A stretch of DNA of 64,000 nt from Thiopseudomonas acetoxidans (GTDB taxonomy: Bacteria; Pseudomonadota; Gammaproteobacteria; Pseudomonadales; Pseudomonadaceae). The notes beneath the pieces were generated by a model, which searched no databases, was not told the DNA's origin, and was given only the letters and a program-made list of their open reading frames with translations. Below are positions 51,966-61,463 of the stretch, piece by piece; position 1 is the stretch's first letter, and each line of letters opens with the position of its first letter. The stretch spans positions 124,001 through 188,000 of the forward strand of contig NZ_JAUCDY010000004.1 in the NCBI RefSeq assembly GCF_030362935.1, written 5' to 3'. The translations under genes and the position numbers were made by a program.

Positions 51966-52880
51966 TTACCCTTGCTGCGAACTTTTTTTGAAGACATAAA
52001 ACAGATTTGGCTCACCCACGATATAGATGGTTCCTTGCCCGTCCATGGTGACCCCTTCTCCCTGTTTGATGCTGTTATCTAAACCGTTAAAGCCGCGTAA
52101 AAAGCTGATAAAACTCACTGGCTTAAAGTGTTCATCCAGCTCTAGAAGCATGCTTGAGTCATCGGACAGTACCAGCAAGTGTCCGGTGCGCTGGTTAAAG
52201 CTCAAGCCGGAAATATCCCGCACAATCAGGCTGTCAGCAGGCAGTGCCGTCAAGGTGCCAAATTGGTTGCTTTCCAAATCAAACTCAAGCGCATAGAGCG
52301 TATGTGGGTTGCGCTCCTTAGCCAAAATAAAACGACTGTGCAAACTATCCCAAGCGATGCCTTCTAGACCTTTGTTGCTGGACAGCATCAGCTCCGGTAA
52401 CGGTTCAGCGAGATTAAATTGTAGTGCTTGGCTGAGGTCAATATTGTTTTCTTGCGGTAAAGAAAAAATCACCAGAGTACCGCGGCGTTCATCCACAAGA
52501 GCAAAGCGCCCGTCCGGTAATGCAGCGATACCCTCAGGATCAGAAACGCCTTGCAAGTCAATTTCGCGCATCAGCTCGCCGGTTAAGCTCAGTTGTGCCA
52601 GCTTTGGTATTTTTCCAGTGATGGTGAACAGCGTGTTACTAGGTGCGTGCCAAGTCAGACCAGATGTTTCTGCTTTTTTTAACCGTGCAATCGGTTTGGC
52701 TTGAATGACCGCTTGGTAATCACTGAGCCAAATGCTGGATTTTTGTTCTTGTTGTGAGGTGAGTTGCTCTTTGAAAAGCAGCAGCAGACGATCGTCATAG
52801 TGCAAGTAATGGCTTACCGTAACGAGGCACAGCACAACAAGCGCGGCACCAAAATAAAAAAAGTTCTTCCTAGCCAGCAT
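51966..52880 (-). CDS. SdiA-regulated (YjiK) domain protein
   Basis: 304-residue protein with an N-terminal membrane anchor or signal (FFYFGAALVVLCLVTVSHY). The rest (about 60-295) is a SdiA-regulated/YjiK-type beta-propeller: ETSGLTWHAPSNTLFTIT, DLQGVSDPEGIAAL, NKGLEGIAWD and KQGEGVTMDGQGTIYIVGEPN. YjiK-domain proteins are exported, and some bind calcium; the role is unknown. Confidence 0.8.
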   Translation of the reverse strand: MLARKNFFYFGAALVVLCLVTVSHYLHYDDRLLLLFKEQLTSQQEQKSSIWLSDYQAVIQAKPIARLKKAETSGLTWHAPSNTLFTITGKIPKLAQLSLTGELMREIDLQGVSDPEGIAALPDGRFALVDERRGTLVIFSLPQENNIDLSQALQFNLAEPLPELMLSSNKGLEGIAWDSLHSRFILAKERNPHTLYALEFDLESNQFGTLTALPADSLIVRDISGLSFNQRTGHLLVLSDDSSMLLELDEHFKPVSFISFLRGFNGLDNSIKQGEGVTMDGQGTIYIVGEPNLFYVFKKSSQQG

Positions 52881-53036
52881 TTGAGTCTCCTTAAAAGGGG
52901 GTCAGACTGCTAGCATGCTAAGAAAGTTCAGTTACGGTTCGGCAGATGATTATCTGGGCATTGCCTTTGCCCATCCGGCTACGGCAGCGTAGAATCAAGT
53001 GTTATTTTCATTCACCAATTTTTGCAGGAAGTTGTC

Positions 53037-54875
53037 ATGCCTGATTACCGCTCAAAAACCTCCACCTTCGGCCGCAACATGGCTGGCGCCCGTGCCCTGT
53101 GGCGCGCCACCGGCATGAAGGACGAAGACTTCAAAAAACCCATCATTGCCATTGCCAACTCTTTTACCCAGTTTGTGCCCGGTCACGTGCATCTGAAAGA
53201 CATGGGTCAACTGGTGGCGCGTGAGATTGAACGCGCTGGTGGCGTGGCGAAGGAGTTTAACACTATAGCCGTGGATGACGGTATTGCCATGGGCCACGAC
53301 GGCATGCTGTATTCGCTGCCCAGCCGTGAAATCATCGCCGACTCGGTCGAATACATGGCCAACGCCCACTGCGCCGATGCGCTGGTGTGCATCTCCAACT
53401 GCGACAAGATCACCCCCGGAATGCTGATGGCCGCGCTGCGCCTGAACATCCCGGTGGTATTCGTCTCCGGCGGGCCGATGGAAGCCGGCAAGACCAAGCT
53501 GGCCAGCCACGGCCTCGACCTGATCGACGCCATGGTGGTGGCCGCCGACGACTCCTGCTCCGACGAGAAAGTCGCCGAGTACGAGCGCAGCGCCTGCCCC
53601 ACCTGCGGCAGCTGCTCGGGCATGTTCACCGCCAACTCGATGAACTGCCTGACCGAGGCTCTCGGTCTGTCCCTGCCCGGCAACGGCACCACCCTGGCCA
53701 CCCACGCCGACCGTGAGCAGCTGTTTCTGGAAGCAGCACGCACCATCGTTGACCTGACCCAGCGCTACTATCGTGACGGCGACGAATCCGTACTGCCGCG
53801 CAACATCGCCAATTTCAAGGCGTTTGAAAACGCCATGACCATGGACATCGCCATGGGCGGCTCGACCAACACCATTCTGCACCTGCTGGCTGCGGCCCAG
53901 GAAGGCGAGGTGGACTTCGACCTGAAGGACATCGACCGTCTGTCGCGCAAGGTACCCGAGCTGTGCAAGGTCGCACCGAATATCGAAAAATATCACATGG
54001 AAGATGTGCACCGTGCCGGCGGCATCTTTGCCATTCTCGGCGAGCTGGCCCGTGGCGGCCTGCTGCACACCGACCTGCCCACCGTACACAGCAAAACCAT
54101 GGCCGAGGCCATCGCCAAGTGGGACATTACCCAAACCAATGATCCTGCTGTACACGAGTTCTACAAGGCCGGCCCCGGCGGCATCCCGACCCAGACTGCT
54201 TTTAGCCAGGCGACCCGCTGGCCGACGCTGGATCTGGATCGTGAAAAAGGCTGTATCCGCAGTGTCGAGCACGCTTACAACCGCGAAGGCGGCTTGGCCG
54301 TACTCTACGGCAACATTGCCGAAGATGGCTGTGTGGTTAAAACCGCCGGTGTGGATCCTTCCATTTGGGTGTTTGAAGGCACGGCGAAAATCTACGAAAG
54401 CCAAGACTCAGCGGTAAAGGGTATTTTGGCGGACGAAGTCAAAGCCAGCGATGTGGTGATTATTCGCTATGAAGGGCCTAAAGGCGGTCCGGGCATGCAG
54501 GAAATGCTGTATCCAACCAGCTACCTGAAATCCAAAGGCTTGGGCGAGCACTGTGCCTTGCTGACGGACGGTCGTTTTTCAGGTGGCACCTCGGGCTTAT
54601 CCATTGGTCATGCTTCTCCAGAAGCGGCGGCTGGCGGTGCTATTGGCTTGGTGCAGGATGGCGATAAAATAAAAATTGATATCCCAGCGCGCAGTATTCA
54701 ACTACAGGTCAGTGATGCTGAGCTCGCCGAGCGCCGTGCGGCGCAAGATAAGAAAGGCTGGAAGCCGGTTGAGCTGCGACCACGCAAAGTAAGTACCGCG
54801 CTAAAAGCCTATGCATTGCTGGCTACCAGTGCTGACAAAGGAGCAGTACGTAACAAGGCTATGCTAGAAGACTAA
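53037..54875 (+). CDS. ilvD: Dihydroxy-acid dehydratase
   Basis: Iron-sulfur enzyme of branched-chain amino acid and pantothenate synthesis, 612 residues from ATG 53037 (AGGAAG ribosome site). Cluster and active-site motifs are SNCDKITPGMLMA and CPTCGSCSGMFTANSMN, with GRFSGGTSGLSIGH near the C-terminus. Base composition changes sharply: 53401-53580 is 67% GC with nearly all third positions G or C, whereas 54661-54720 is 42% GC like the rest of the window. The protein is intact, so the high-GC part may have come by homologous recombination from a high-GC pseudomonad. Confidence 0.96.
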   Translation: MPDYRSKTSTFGRNMAGARALWRATGMKDEDFKKPIIAIANSFTQFVPGHVHLKDMGQLVAREIERAGGVAKEFNTIAVDDGIAMGHDGMLYSLPSREIIADSVEYMANAHCADALVCISNCDKITPGMLMAALRLNIPVVFVSGGPMEAGKTKLASHGLDLIDAMVVAADDSCSDEKVAEYERSACPTCGSCSGMFTANSMNCLTEALGLSLPGNGTTLATHADREQLFLEAARTIVDLTQRYYRDGDESVLPRNIANFKAFENAMTMDIAMGGSTNTILHLLAAAQEGEVDFDLKDIDRLSRKVPELCKVAPNIEKYHMEDVHRAGGIFAILGELARGGLLHTDLPTVHSKTMAEAIAKWDITQTNDPAVHEFYKAGPGGIPTQTAFSQATRWPTLDLDREKGCIRSVEHAYNREGGLAVLYGNIAEDGCVVKTAGVDPSIWVFEGTAKIYESQDSAVKGILADEVKASDVVIIRYEGPKGGPGMQEMLYPTSYLKSKGLGEHCALLTDGRFSGGTSGLSIGHASPEAAAGGAIGLVQDGDKIKIDIPARSIQLQVSDAELAERRAAQDKKGWKPVELRPRKVSTALKAYALLATSADKGAVRNKAMLED

Positions 54876-54884
54876 CGCAGCAGT

Positions 54885-54912
54885 CACTGGCTAGCCCTGG
54901 GGTTAGCCAGTG
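54885..54912 (+). terminator. Hairpin after ilvD
   Basis: 12-bp stem CACTGGCTAGCC / GGTTAGCCAGTG (one G-U pair) with a CTGG tetraloop, 10 bases after the ilvD stop codon and facing a convergent acyltransferase gene. No T-run follows. Confidence 0.5.
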
Positions 54913-54930
54913 AATCTGTAAGCAAGCTGA

Positions 54931-55824
54931 TCAATACCAGCGTTTTTCAAGACCAGGACGGCGACGAAAACGCTTCATGGTCCACATGTACTGAGACGGC
55001 CAGCGTCGTACATAGTTTTCTAGTACACGGCCCATGGCAGCGACCGACGTTTCAGTGTCAGTGCTATACATGTCATCTGGCGCAGCTTCAAGCAGCACTT
55101 TAAAGCCGCTACCGTCTTCTAAGCGTACAGCGTGCAGAAATACCGCGGCAACTCGGTCTTGCTTGCCGCTGATCATGCCGGCAATAAACTTACTCGTTAA
55201 CGCCTGTGTACCAAGAAAAGGTACAAATACGCCAGATTTAAGACTGGGCTCTGGATCTGCAGGGATACCAACTGCACCGCCCTTGCGCACTTCTTTAATG
55301 ACGCTAATAATGCCTTGCTTGGTGGAGGGTGCAACTTGGTTGCCCATTTGGCGACGCTGTTTTTTTAGTAACTCGTCCAGCGCTTTGAGCTTGGGTGGCC
55401 GATAGAATACTAATGGCTTGCATTGTTTGCTGTAAAAGTGATTAAGCACTTCCCAGTTACCTAAATGGCTGGTAATGCCTACTATGGCTTTGCCGCTGAC
55501 TATTGCCTGTTGTAAAACTTCGAGTCCTTCCACTGAGCGCACACGTTGTAAGGTTTTCTCTGCTGGCCAAATCCACGCGCAAGCGCTCTCAGCAAACGTT
55601 TTACCGATACTCTTAAGGCTTTGGCGAGTCAGTTGGTCAACAGCTTTATTGTCCAACTCTGGAAAGCAGTGGGTTAGGTTGATTTGCGCAATTTTCTTTG
55701 AACGATTTGGCGTGACCCACATCAACCAGCCTAAAAAACTGCCCAGCCACTGCACTGCTCGCCAGGGCAGCAAGGCAATGGCGTGAATAAGAGTTAATGC
55801 GAGGACGCCCTTAAGTTTTTCCAA
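54931..55824 (-). CDS. LpxL/HtrB-type lipid A acyltransferase
   Basis: 297-residue membrane-associated late acyltransferase of lipid A assembly. A hydrophobic N-terminal segment is followed by the acyltransferase motif GITSHLGNWEVL (H-x4-E, about residue 118) and PADPEPSLKSGVFVPFLG. The C-terminal RWPSQYMWTMKRFRRRP is typical of LpxL/LpxM family members. Whether it adds laurate as LpxL or a secondary acyl chain as LpxM cannot be told. Confidence 0.88.
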   Translation of the reverse strand: MEKLKGVLALTLIHAIALLPWRAVQWLGSFLGWLMWVTPNRSKKIAQINLTHCFPELDNKAVDQLTRQSLKSIGKTFAESACAWIWPAEKTLQRVRSVEGLEVLQQAIVSGKAIVGITSHLGNWEVLNHFYSKQCKPLVFYRPPKLKALDELLKKQRRQMGNQVAPSTKQGIISVIKEVRKGGAVGIPADPEPSLKSGVFVPFLGTQALTSKFIAGMISGKQDRVAAVFLHAVRLEDGSGFKVLLEAAPDDMYSTDTETSVAAMGRVLENYVRRWPSQYMWTMKRFRRRPGLEKRWY

Positions 55825-55859
55825 AACAAGCTCCTAATTACAACTATCTACTGGGTAGG

Positions 55860-56438
55860 CTAAGCTCTTTGCCACAGCGCATAATATACTTTGCCTGCAT
55901 GCTTTTCACGGTGTAGTAGCCAGCTGTGTGGCACAGCCAGCATTGAAGGTGCTTGTTCGCTTTCGGTATAGATCCAAGCGTCTGTGTTTAACCATCCTTG
56001 CTGTTCTAACAGGTGGCAACTTTTAAGCAATAAATCTTGATGGAAAGGTGGATCCAGTAAGGCGATGTCAAAGCTTTGCTCTGCGGGACGTTCCAGAAAG
56101 CTTAGTGCATTGTGTTGCACTACCTGTGCGTTAGTACAGCCTAAAATCTGTAGGTTTTGTTGCAGGCTGTTACAGGCGTGACGGTCCAGTTCGACGGCCA
56201 AGCCAGATGCTGCGCCGCGCGATAAACCTTCAAAAAATAGCGCGCCACTGCCAGCAAACACGTCAAGAATATGTGCGCCCGCAATCGTAGGCGCTAACCA
56301 GTTATAGAGTGTTTCACGGACGCGATCTGGGGTGGGACGTAAACCCTGCACATCAGGAAAACTCAGTTTGCGCGAACGCCATTGTCCGCCAATAATGCGC
56401 AGTTGATTGTTGCTTTGTTTGTGGTTTGCGCGCGCCAT
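55860..56438 (-). CDS. rsmD: 16S rRNA (guanine-966-N2)-methyltransferase
   Basis: Methylates G966 of 16S rRNA. 192 residues. LRIIGGQWRSRKLSFP starts the protein, with RPTPDRVRETLYNWL, the SAM-binding DVFAGSGALFFEGLSRGA and the catalytic LLDPPFHQDLL. It overlaps the M16 peptidase gene by one base and faces the same way; rsmD next to the M16 pair and ftsYEX is a conserved gammaproteobacterial arrangement. Confidence 0.94.
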   Translation of the reverse strand: MARANHKQSNNQLRIIGGQWRSRKLSFPDVQGLRPTPDRVRETLYNWLAPTIAGAHILDVFAGSGALFFEGLSRGAASGLAVELDRHACNSLQQNLQILGCTNAQVVQHNALSFLERPAEQSFDIALLDPPFHQDLLLKSCHLLEQQGWLNTDAWIYTESEQAPSMLAVPHSWLLHREKHAGKVYYALWQRA

Positions 56439-57877
56439 CAGTGTTGATGCCCTTGAGGTTGTGCGTTACGAATAACAGGCTCAGGTAAGGGCAGTTGCGG
56501 CACACTTGGACCAACTGTCACCACGACCAATGCGTCGGGCTGAATATGATTGCGCAAAGCAGTATTTAACTGCTCAAGCGTAAGCTGCTGCACATCCTGC
56601 ATGAGTGTTTCCAGCCAGTTAAGCGGCAGATCATAAAAACCAATAGCACCTAGCTGTCCAACAATAGCTGCATTGCTAGCAGCGCTAAGCGGGAAGCTGC
56701 CGAGAAACTCTTGTTTAGCCGTAGCCAACTCGGCTTCGGTGGGACCGTTCTGGACGTACTCGCTTAATAGCTCGCGCACAAAGCCCAGTGTGGCCTCGCT
56801 CAATTCAGCACGGGTTTGTACGCTGATAGTGAAGGGTCCCTGCGCTTGCATAGGACTGAAGCTGGAATAAATTCCGTAAGTCAGTCCACGCTTTTCGCGT
56901 ACTTCCTCCATTAAGCGACTGCCAAAGCCACTGCCGCCCAGTATTTGGTTGGCGATAAATAGCGCTGCATAGTCAGGGTGCCCACGCTCAATGCCAAGCT
57001 GGGCTAGCAGGATATGTGTTTGATTGGAAGGAAACTCAATATGCAGATGCGTAGCCTTGGGCGTTTGTGGCTGGGGTGTTTTGCTTGCGGCTACACCTTG
57101 GGGTAGAGCGCGGCTAATCTGCTCAGCGATTGCCTCAGCATCTTGGCGGGTTAGGTTACCGACCAGAGCGAGTTGTGCATTGTGGGCGTTGTAGTATGTC
57201 TGATAAAAATCCGCCAGCTGTTGGCGCTTAAGCCTGGGTATTGTTTGCTCGGTACCTGCGCTGGGGTGCGCATAAGGATGCGTGCCATATAGCTGGGCAA
57301 ATAGGGCGCGGTTGGCGATATGGCTAGGGATTTTCTTTTGCTGCTCAAAACTTGCCAGCAGTTGATTTTGCACACGTTGTATTGCTTGGACTGGAAAGTT
57401 AGGGCGGGTAATAACCTCGGCAAATAATTCAACAGCAGGTTGGCTGAGCTCAGCGGTGCTGAGGGTGCGTAGTGACAGTATCGCCATGTCTCTGTAGCTG
57501 CCCTGATTAAATTCAGCACCAAGAGCTTCAAAGGCCTGAGCAATTTGGTCAGCGTTATACTTGTTGGTTCCAGCTCCGATAAGAGAGTTGGTCAGCTGGG
57601 CCAAACCATAGGCTGCGCCTTCTTGGCTGCTGCCCGCGGCAAAGGTAAGTTGTAAATCCAACATGGGCAGCTCGTCGGATTGGACAAAAAACACTTTAGT
57701 GCCTGAGGCTGTTTGCCAAGTTTGTATGTCCAAAATGCGCCGAGCTGGCGCGTCCACATTTAAGCGCTGCAGGCTGGTGATTTTGCTGTCTTGCGGCTGT
57801 GTTGTTGATAAGCTGCAACCTGAAATAGACAGGCCGATGACAAGCAAAAGGCTAAAAGAAATTAAGCGCTGCATCAT
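56438..57877 (-). CDS. M16-family peptidase homologue, likely inactive subunit
   Basis: 479-residue lipoprotein-like M16 protein: MMQRLISFSLLLVIGLSISGCSL has a lipobox (ISGC), so it is probably anchored in the periplasm. The inverted zinc motif HxxEH of the M16 family is absent at the expected place (YGLAQLTNSLIGAG), while the second-domain GGSGFGSRLMEEVREKRGLTY is kept. It pairs with the active partner next door (start and stop overlap by 4 bases), as in the two-subunit M16 peptidases and mitochondrial processing peptidase. Substrate unknown. Confidence 0.88.
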   Translation of the reverse strand: MMQRLISFSLLLVIGLSISGCSLSTTQPQDSKITSLQRLNVDAPARRILDIQTWQTASGTKVFFVQSDELPMLDLQLTFAAGSSQEGAAYGLAQLTNSLIGAGTNKYNADQIAQAFEALGAEFNQGSYRDMAILSLRTLSTAELSQPAVELFAEVITRPNFPVQAIQRVQNQLLASFEQQKKIPSHIANRALFAQLYGTHPYAHPSAGTEQTIPRLKRQQLADFYQTYYNAHNAQLALVGNLTRQDAEAIAEQISRALPQGVAASKTPQPQTPKATHLHIEFPSNQTHILLAQLGIERGHPDYAALFIANQILGGSGFGSRLMEEVREKRGLTYGIYSSFSPMQAQGPFTISVQTRAELSEATLGFVRELLSEYVQNGPTEAELATAKQEFLGSFPLSAASNAAIVGQLGAIGFYDLPLNWLETLMQDVQQLTLEQLNTALRNHIQPDALVVVTVGPSVPQLPLPEPVIRNAQPQGHQH

Positions 57878-59220
57878 GGGCGAGTCTCCTCGGGCAGACT
57901 GTGCAGGGTGATTGAACGGCTAGCGGTAAAATAACGCTGTGCCGCGCTTTGAATATCGGTTGCCGTGATGGCGTTAAGCGAGTCGACATCGGATTCCAGA
58001 AGGCGCCATGACAGCCCGGCTGTTTCCAGCATGCCAATCATGCGTGCTTGGTTGTTGATGGAGTCTTGTGCGTAAACTTCAGCGGCAATAACTTGAGCGC
58101 GTACGCGTTTGAGCTCTGCTTGTGTGGGTGGATTTGTTTGTAGGTCTTTCAGCTGTTGCCACAGAGCTTGCTCGACGCTCTCTAGGCTGACACCTTTTTG
58201 CACATTAGGCGTGGCGGATAATACAAACAGACTATCGCCACGGCTAAAAGCGTCATACCATGCGCTGGCGCCGGCGACTAGCTCTTGCTTGCGTTCTAGC
58301 TGGCTGGCTAAACGCGCACTGTCACCACCATCGAGCAGTGCGCTGATGAGACGCAATGCATGAATGTCTTTTTGGTTCTCGGCAGTTTTCAAACTTGGCA
58401 CGTTGAAACCCAACATTAAGCTAGGAAGCTGGGTTTTTAGATGGAGGGTTAAACGCCGCTCACCGGGTTCCGCGAGTTCAATAGGTGTTTTAGCCACTGG
58501 AATTTGGCGCGCCGGGATAGCAGCGAAATGACGTTTAACGAGTGTTTTTATTTCATCCAGCTGTACATCACCAACAATTACTAAAACCGCGTTATTCGGT
58601 GCATACCAGTCGTTATGCCATTGACGCAAATCCTCGATGGTCATGCGCTCCAGATCATGCATCCAGCCGATGGTGGGAATATGGTAGCTGCTGGCTGGGT
58701 AAGCCAGCGCCTTAAAACGCTCATAGGCTAAGCCGCTGGGCCGGTCATCGGTACGCATCCTGCGCTCTTCTTTAATGACTTCAATTTCACGCAAAAACTC
58801 ATCTTCAGGCAGGGTTAAACTCGCGAGTCGGTCCGCTTCCATTTCCAGCGCAACTTCTAAACGATCACGAGCCAGAACCTGATAATAAGCGGTGTAGTCG
58901 TCACTGGTGAAAGCGTTTTCATTAGCGCCAAGCTCACGTAAAATGCGCGAAGATTCACCGGGTCCAAGTTTGCTGCTGCCTTTAAACATCATATGTTCCA
59001 GGGCGTGCGCAAGCCCAGTGCTGCCCGGTACCTCATAGCTGGAGCCGACCTTGTACCACAGCTGACTGACCACAATCGGCGCGCGATGGTCTTCACGCAC
59101 AATCACCTTTAGACCGTTATCTAAGCTGAATTCGTGAGTAGTGGGATTGCTGGCGGCACTGGTTGGCAGACTTATGAGAGCAAATAACAATATGAAAGTA
59201 TTTATACTGGGGCGAATCAT
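57874..59220 (-). CDS. M16-family zinc metallopeptidase, catalytic subunit
   Basis: 448-residue peptidase with a signal peptide (INTFILLFALISLPTSAAS). The inverted zinc motif is HALEHMMFKGS (about residue 70), with the distal Glu expected in the DRLEVALEMEADR region. It should act in the periplasm with the partner encoded downstream, which lacks the motif. The order is the same as at PA0371-0372 of P. aeruginosa. Confidence 0.92.
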   Translation of the reverse strand: MIRPSINTFILLFALISLPTSAASNPTTHEFSLDNGLKVIVREDHRAPIVVSQLWYKVGSSYEVPGSTGLAHALEHMMFKGSSKLGPGESSRILRELGANENAFTSDDYTAYYQVLARDRLEVALEMEADRLASLTLPEDEFLREIEVIKEERRMRTDDRPSGLAYERFKALAYPASSYHIPTIGWMHDLERMTIEDLRQWHNDWYAPNNAVLVIVGDVQLDEIKTLVKRHFAAIPARQIPVAKTPIELAEPGERRLTLHLKTQLPSLMLGFNVPSLKTAENQKDIHALRLISALLDGGDSARLASQLERKQELVAGASAWYDAFSRGDSLFVLSATPNVQKGVSLESVEQALWQQLKDLQTNPPTQAELKRVRAQVIAAEVYAQDSINNQARMIGMLETAGLSWRLLESDVDSLNAITATDIQSAAQRYFTASRSITLHSLPEETRP

Positions 59221-59550
59221 AGTGGTTTTTAGCCTTATAACTAGCTGTAATTCTTAGTTTAACCTAGGGATAAGTGCTAGGATAGCACGCTTAAAGAAAC
59301 ACTGAAAAAATGCCTGAGACGCGGAACCCTATTGTTATACGCCGTACAAAAGTGTCTCTGTATGCATGGGTTGGACGAGCTTTGCGCGTCAATCACACTA
59401 TGCATAACAGCGTATCGCGCGCAGCAATTTCCAAGTTTCTGACACCTATTTTGTCATAACCCAGCGCTTCCTAAGATAGCCAATCAATTAATTGGTTCCA
59501 GCGCCGTTAATAACCCGCCTGATTTACAGGCCGAATTTGAATTTAAAACT
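59221..59550. other. Divergent promoter region between the M16 pair and ftsY
   Basis: 330 bp between genes transcribed in opposite directions. A short palindrome GTGCTA-GGA-TAGCAC is at 59273-59287. No gene, riboswitch or repeat was recognised; ftsY has no strong ribosome site. Confidence 0.35.
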
Positions 59551-60795
59551 ATGCTTTCTTGGTTTCGTAAAAAAGATAAAGACAAAGCTGTAGAGCAAGA
59601 TGTAACTACAGAACAAGAACACAGCCCTGCATTATTAGGTGCGGGACCGCCAGACGCCATCGCCGAACCTGCGCTAGAACAGCAGGCTGTTGCGCTTGTC
59701 GAAAAACCGCACGCTGAGTCTGAGCAATTAGAACTGCCTGAAGAGGCAGCTATTGCACAGGTAGCAGTTGAGCCAGAACCAGAACCAGAACTAGAAGCCG
59801 AACCTGAGCCAGAGTCCCCGCAGGAACAGCCGATCGTCGAAACCGCCGCCGCTACTGCCGAAAGTAAAAAAGGCTGGTTTGCGCGTTTGCGTCAAGGGTT
59901 AGCCAAGACCAGCGCCAACTTTGGCGAAGGGGTGGCAACGCTGTTTTTAGGGCGTAAAACCATTGATGATGAGTTATTCGAGGATCTGGAAACGCATTTA
60001 ATCACCGCCGACGTGGGCTTAGAAGCAACCGCAGACATTATTGCCAAGCTTACCCAGCGCGTCGCACGCAAAGAGCTGGCCGACAGCGATGCGCTGTACC
60101 GTGCGCTGCAGGTTGAGTTGCAAGAATTGTTACAGCCGGTTGAGCAGCCAATGCCGTTGGACGGCAAATCACCCCAGGTTATTCTGGTGGTAGGCGTCAA
60201 TGGCGCGGGTAAAACCACCACCATTGGCAAACTGGCTTCGCGTTTACAGAAAGAAGGCAAAAAAGTCATGCTTGCCGCTGGAGATACCTTCCGTGCGGCA
60301 GCCGTTGAACAATTACAGGTTTGGGGTGAGCGCAATAAAGTTCCAGTGATTGCCCAGCACACGGGGGCGGATTCTGCCTCGGTGATTTTTGATGCGGTGC
60401 AAGCCGCACAAGCGCGCGGCGTTGACGTGTTGATTGCGGATACCGCGGGACGCTTGCATAATAAAGACAATCTTATGGAAGAGTTGAAAAAAGTGCAGCG
60501 GGTAATGTCGCGCTTGGATGAAAATGCACCCCATGAAGTGTTATTAGTGCTTGATGCGAGCACGGGACAGAATGCGATTAACCAAACCCGCCAGTTCAAT
60601 GAAGCAGTTAAAGTCACAGGCTTGGTGTTAACCAAGCTGGATGGCACGGCCAAAGGTGGAGTGATTTTCGCTTTGGCCAAACACTTTGCTATTCCAGTGC
60701 GTTTTATTGGTGTGGGCGAGGGCATTGATGATTTGCGTCCCTTCGTGGCGAAAGACTTTGTCCAAGCACTGTTTAGTCACAAGGAGAGTGAATGA
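59551..60795 (+). CDS. ftsY: Signal recognition particle receptor FtsY
   Basis: GTPase that docks ribosome-SRP complexes at the inner membrane. 414 residues: a basic start MLSWFRKKDKDK, an acidic A domain (about 20-105) with short Glu-Pro repeats such as EPEPEPELEAEPEPE, then the N and G domains. G1 is VVGVNGAGKTTTIGKLA (about 214-230), with GDTFRAAAVEQL, IADTAGRLHN and TKLDGTAKGG. The downstream ftsE overlaps by 4 bases. Confidence 0.96.
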   Translation: MLSWFRKKDKDKAVEQDVTTEQEHSPALLGAGPPDAIAEPALEQQAVALVEKPHAESEQLELPEEAAIAQVAVEPEPEPELEAEPEPESPQEQPIVETAAATAESKKGWFARLRQGLAKTSANFGEGVATLFLGRKTIDDELFEDLETHLITADVGLEATADIIAKLTQRVARKELADSDALYRALQVELQELLQPVEQPMPLDGKSPQVILVVGVNGAGKTTTIGKLASRLQKEGKKVMLAAGDTFRAAAVEQLQVWGERNKVPVIAQHTGADSASVIFDAVQAAQARGVDVLIADTAGRLHNKDNLMEELKKVQRVMSRLDENAPHEVLLVLDASTGQNAINQTRQFNEAVKVTGLVLTKLDGTAKGGVIFALAKHFAIPVRFIGVGEGIDDLRPFVAKDFVQALFSHKESE

Positions 60796-61463
60796 TTCGT
60801 TTTGAGAAGGTCGCTAAGCGCTATCCAAATGGCCATATCGGTCTGCACGAGTTAAGCGTTCATGTGCGTCGCGGTGAATTTCTCTTTGTTACCGGCCATT
60901 CTGGCGCAGGTAAAACGACTTTGTTGCGATTATTATTGGCGATGGAACGTCCTACCAGCGGCAAGTTGCTGCTGGCAGGACAAGATTTAGCCAAAATTCG
61001 TAACTCACAAATCCCTTTTTTACGTCGGCAAATAGGCGTGGTGTTTCAAAACCATCAGCTGCTGTTTGATCGTTCCGTGTTTGATAATGTTGCTCTGCCC
61101 TTGCATATTATGGGCTTGGGTCAGGATGAAATTAATGCCCGTGTCAGTCAAGCCTTAGAACATGTCAGTTTAAAGGATAAGGCCATGCAAGCGCCTGCTG
61201 ATTTGTCGACAGGTCAGCAGCAGCGCGTGGGCATTGCTCGTGCCATTGTGCATCAGCCCGCCTTGTTACTGGCTGATGAACCTACCGGGAACCTGGATCC
61301 GCGTTTAGCCGCTGAAATTATGGCTGTGTTTGAAGATATTAACCGCCACGGCACCACCGTAATGATAGCCAGTCATGACTTGGCACTGATTGCCCGCATG
61401 CGTCAGCGTATGCTTACGTTGCAGCGTGGTCGATTGATTGGCGATGGGGAGTCGGGCTTATGA
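60792..61463 (+). CDS. ftsE: Cell division ATP-binding protein FtsE
   Basis: ATPase of the FtsEX complex, which controls septal peptidoglycan hydrolysis. 223 residues. Walker A is GHSGAGKTTLLR, the Q-loop region VFQNHQLL, the signature DLSTGQQQRVGIARA and Walker B LLADEPTGNLDP. It overlaps both ftsY and ftsX by 4 bases, indicating translational coupling. Confidence 0.96.
   Translation: MIRFEKVAKRYPNGHIGLHELSVHVRRGEFLFVTGHSGAGKTTLLRLLLAMERPTSGKLLLAGQDLAKIRNSQIPFLRRQIGVVFQNHQLLFDRSVFDNVALPLHIMGLGQDEINARVSQALEHVSLKDKAMQAPADLSTGQQQRVGIARAIVHQPALLLADEPTGNLDPRLAAEIMAVFEDINRHGTTVMIASHDLALIARMRQRMLTLQRGRLIGDGESGL

Noticed and set aside
51655..51999. Open frame of 114 codons after the DUF2149 gene
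   Set aside because: It lies in repeat sequence, has no ribosome site, and runs into the end of the antisense YjiK-like gene.
53052..54404. 450-codon open frame antisense to ilvD
   Set aside because: Produced by the high GC content of the central ilvD part; the protein is low-complexity and matches no family.
59892..60725. 277-codon open frame antisense to ftsY
   Set aside because: Serine-, threonine- and cysteine-rich shadow of the ftsY coding strand.
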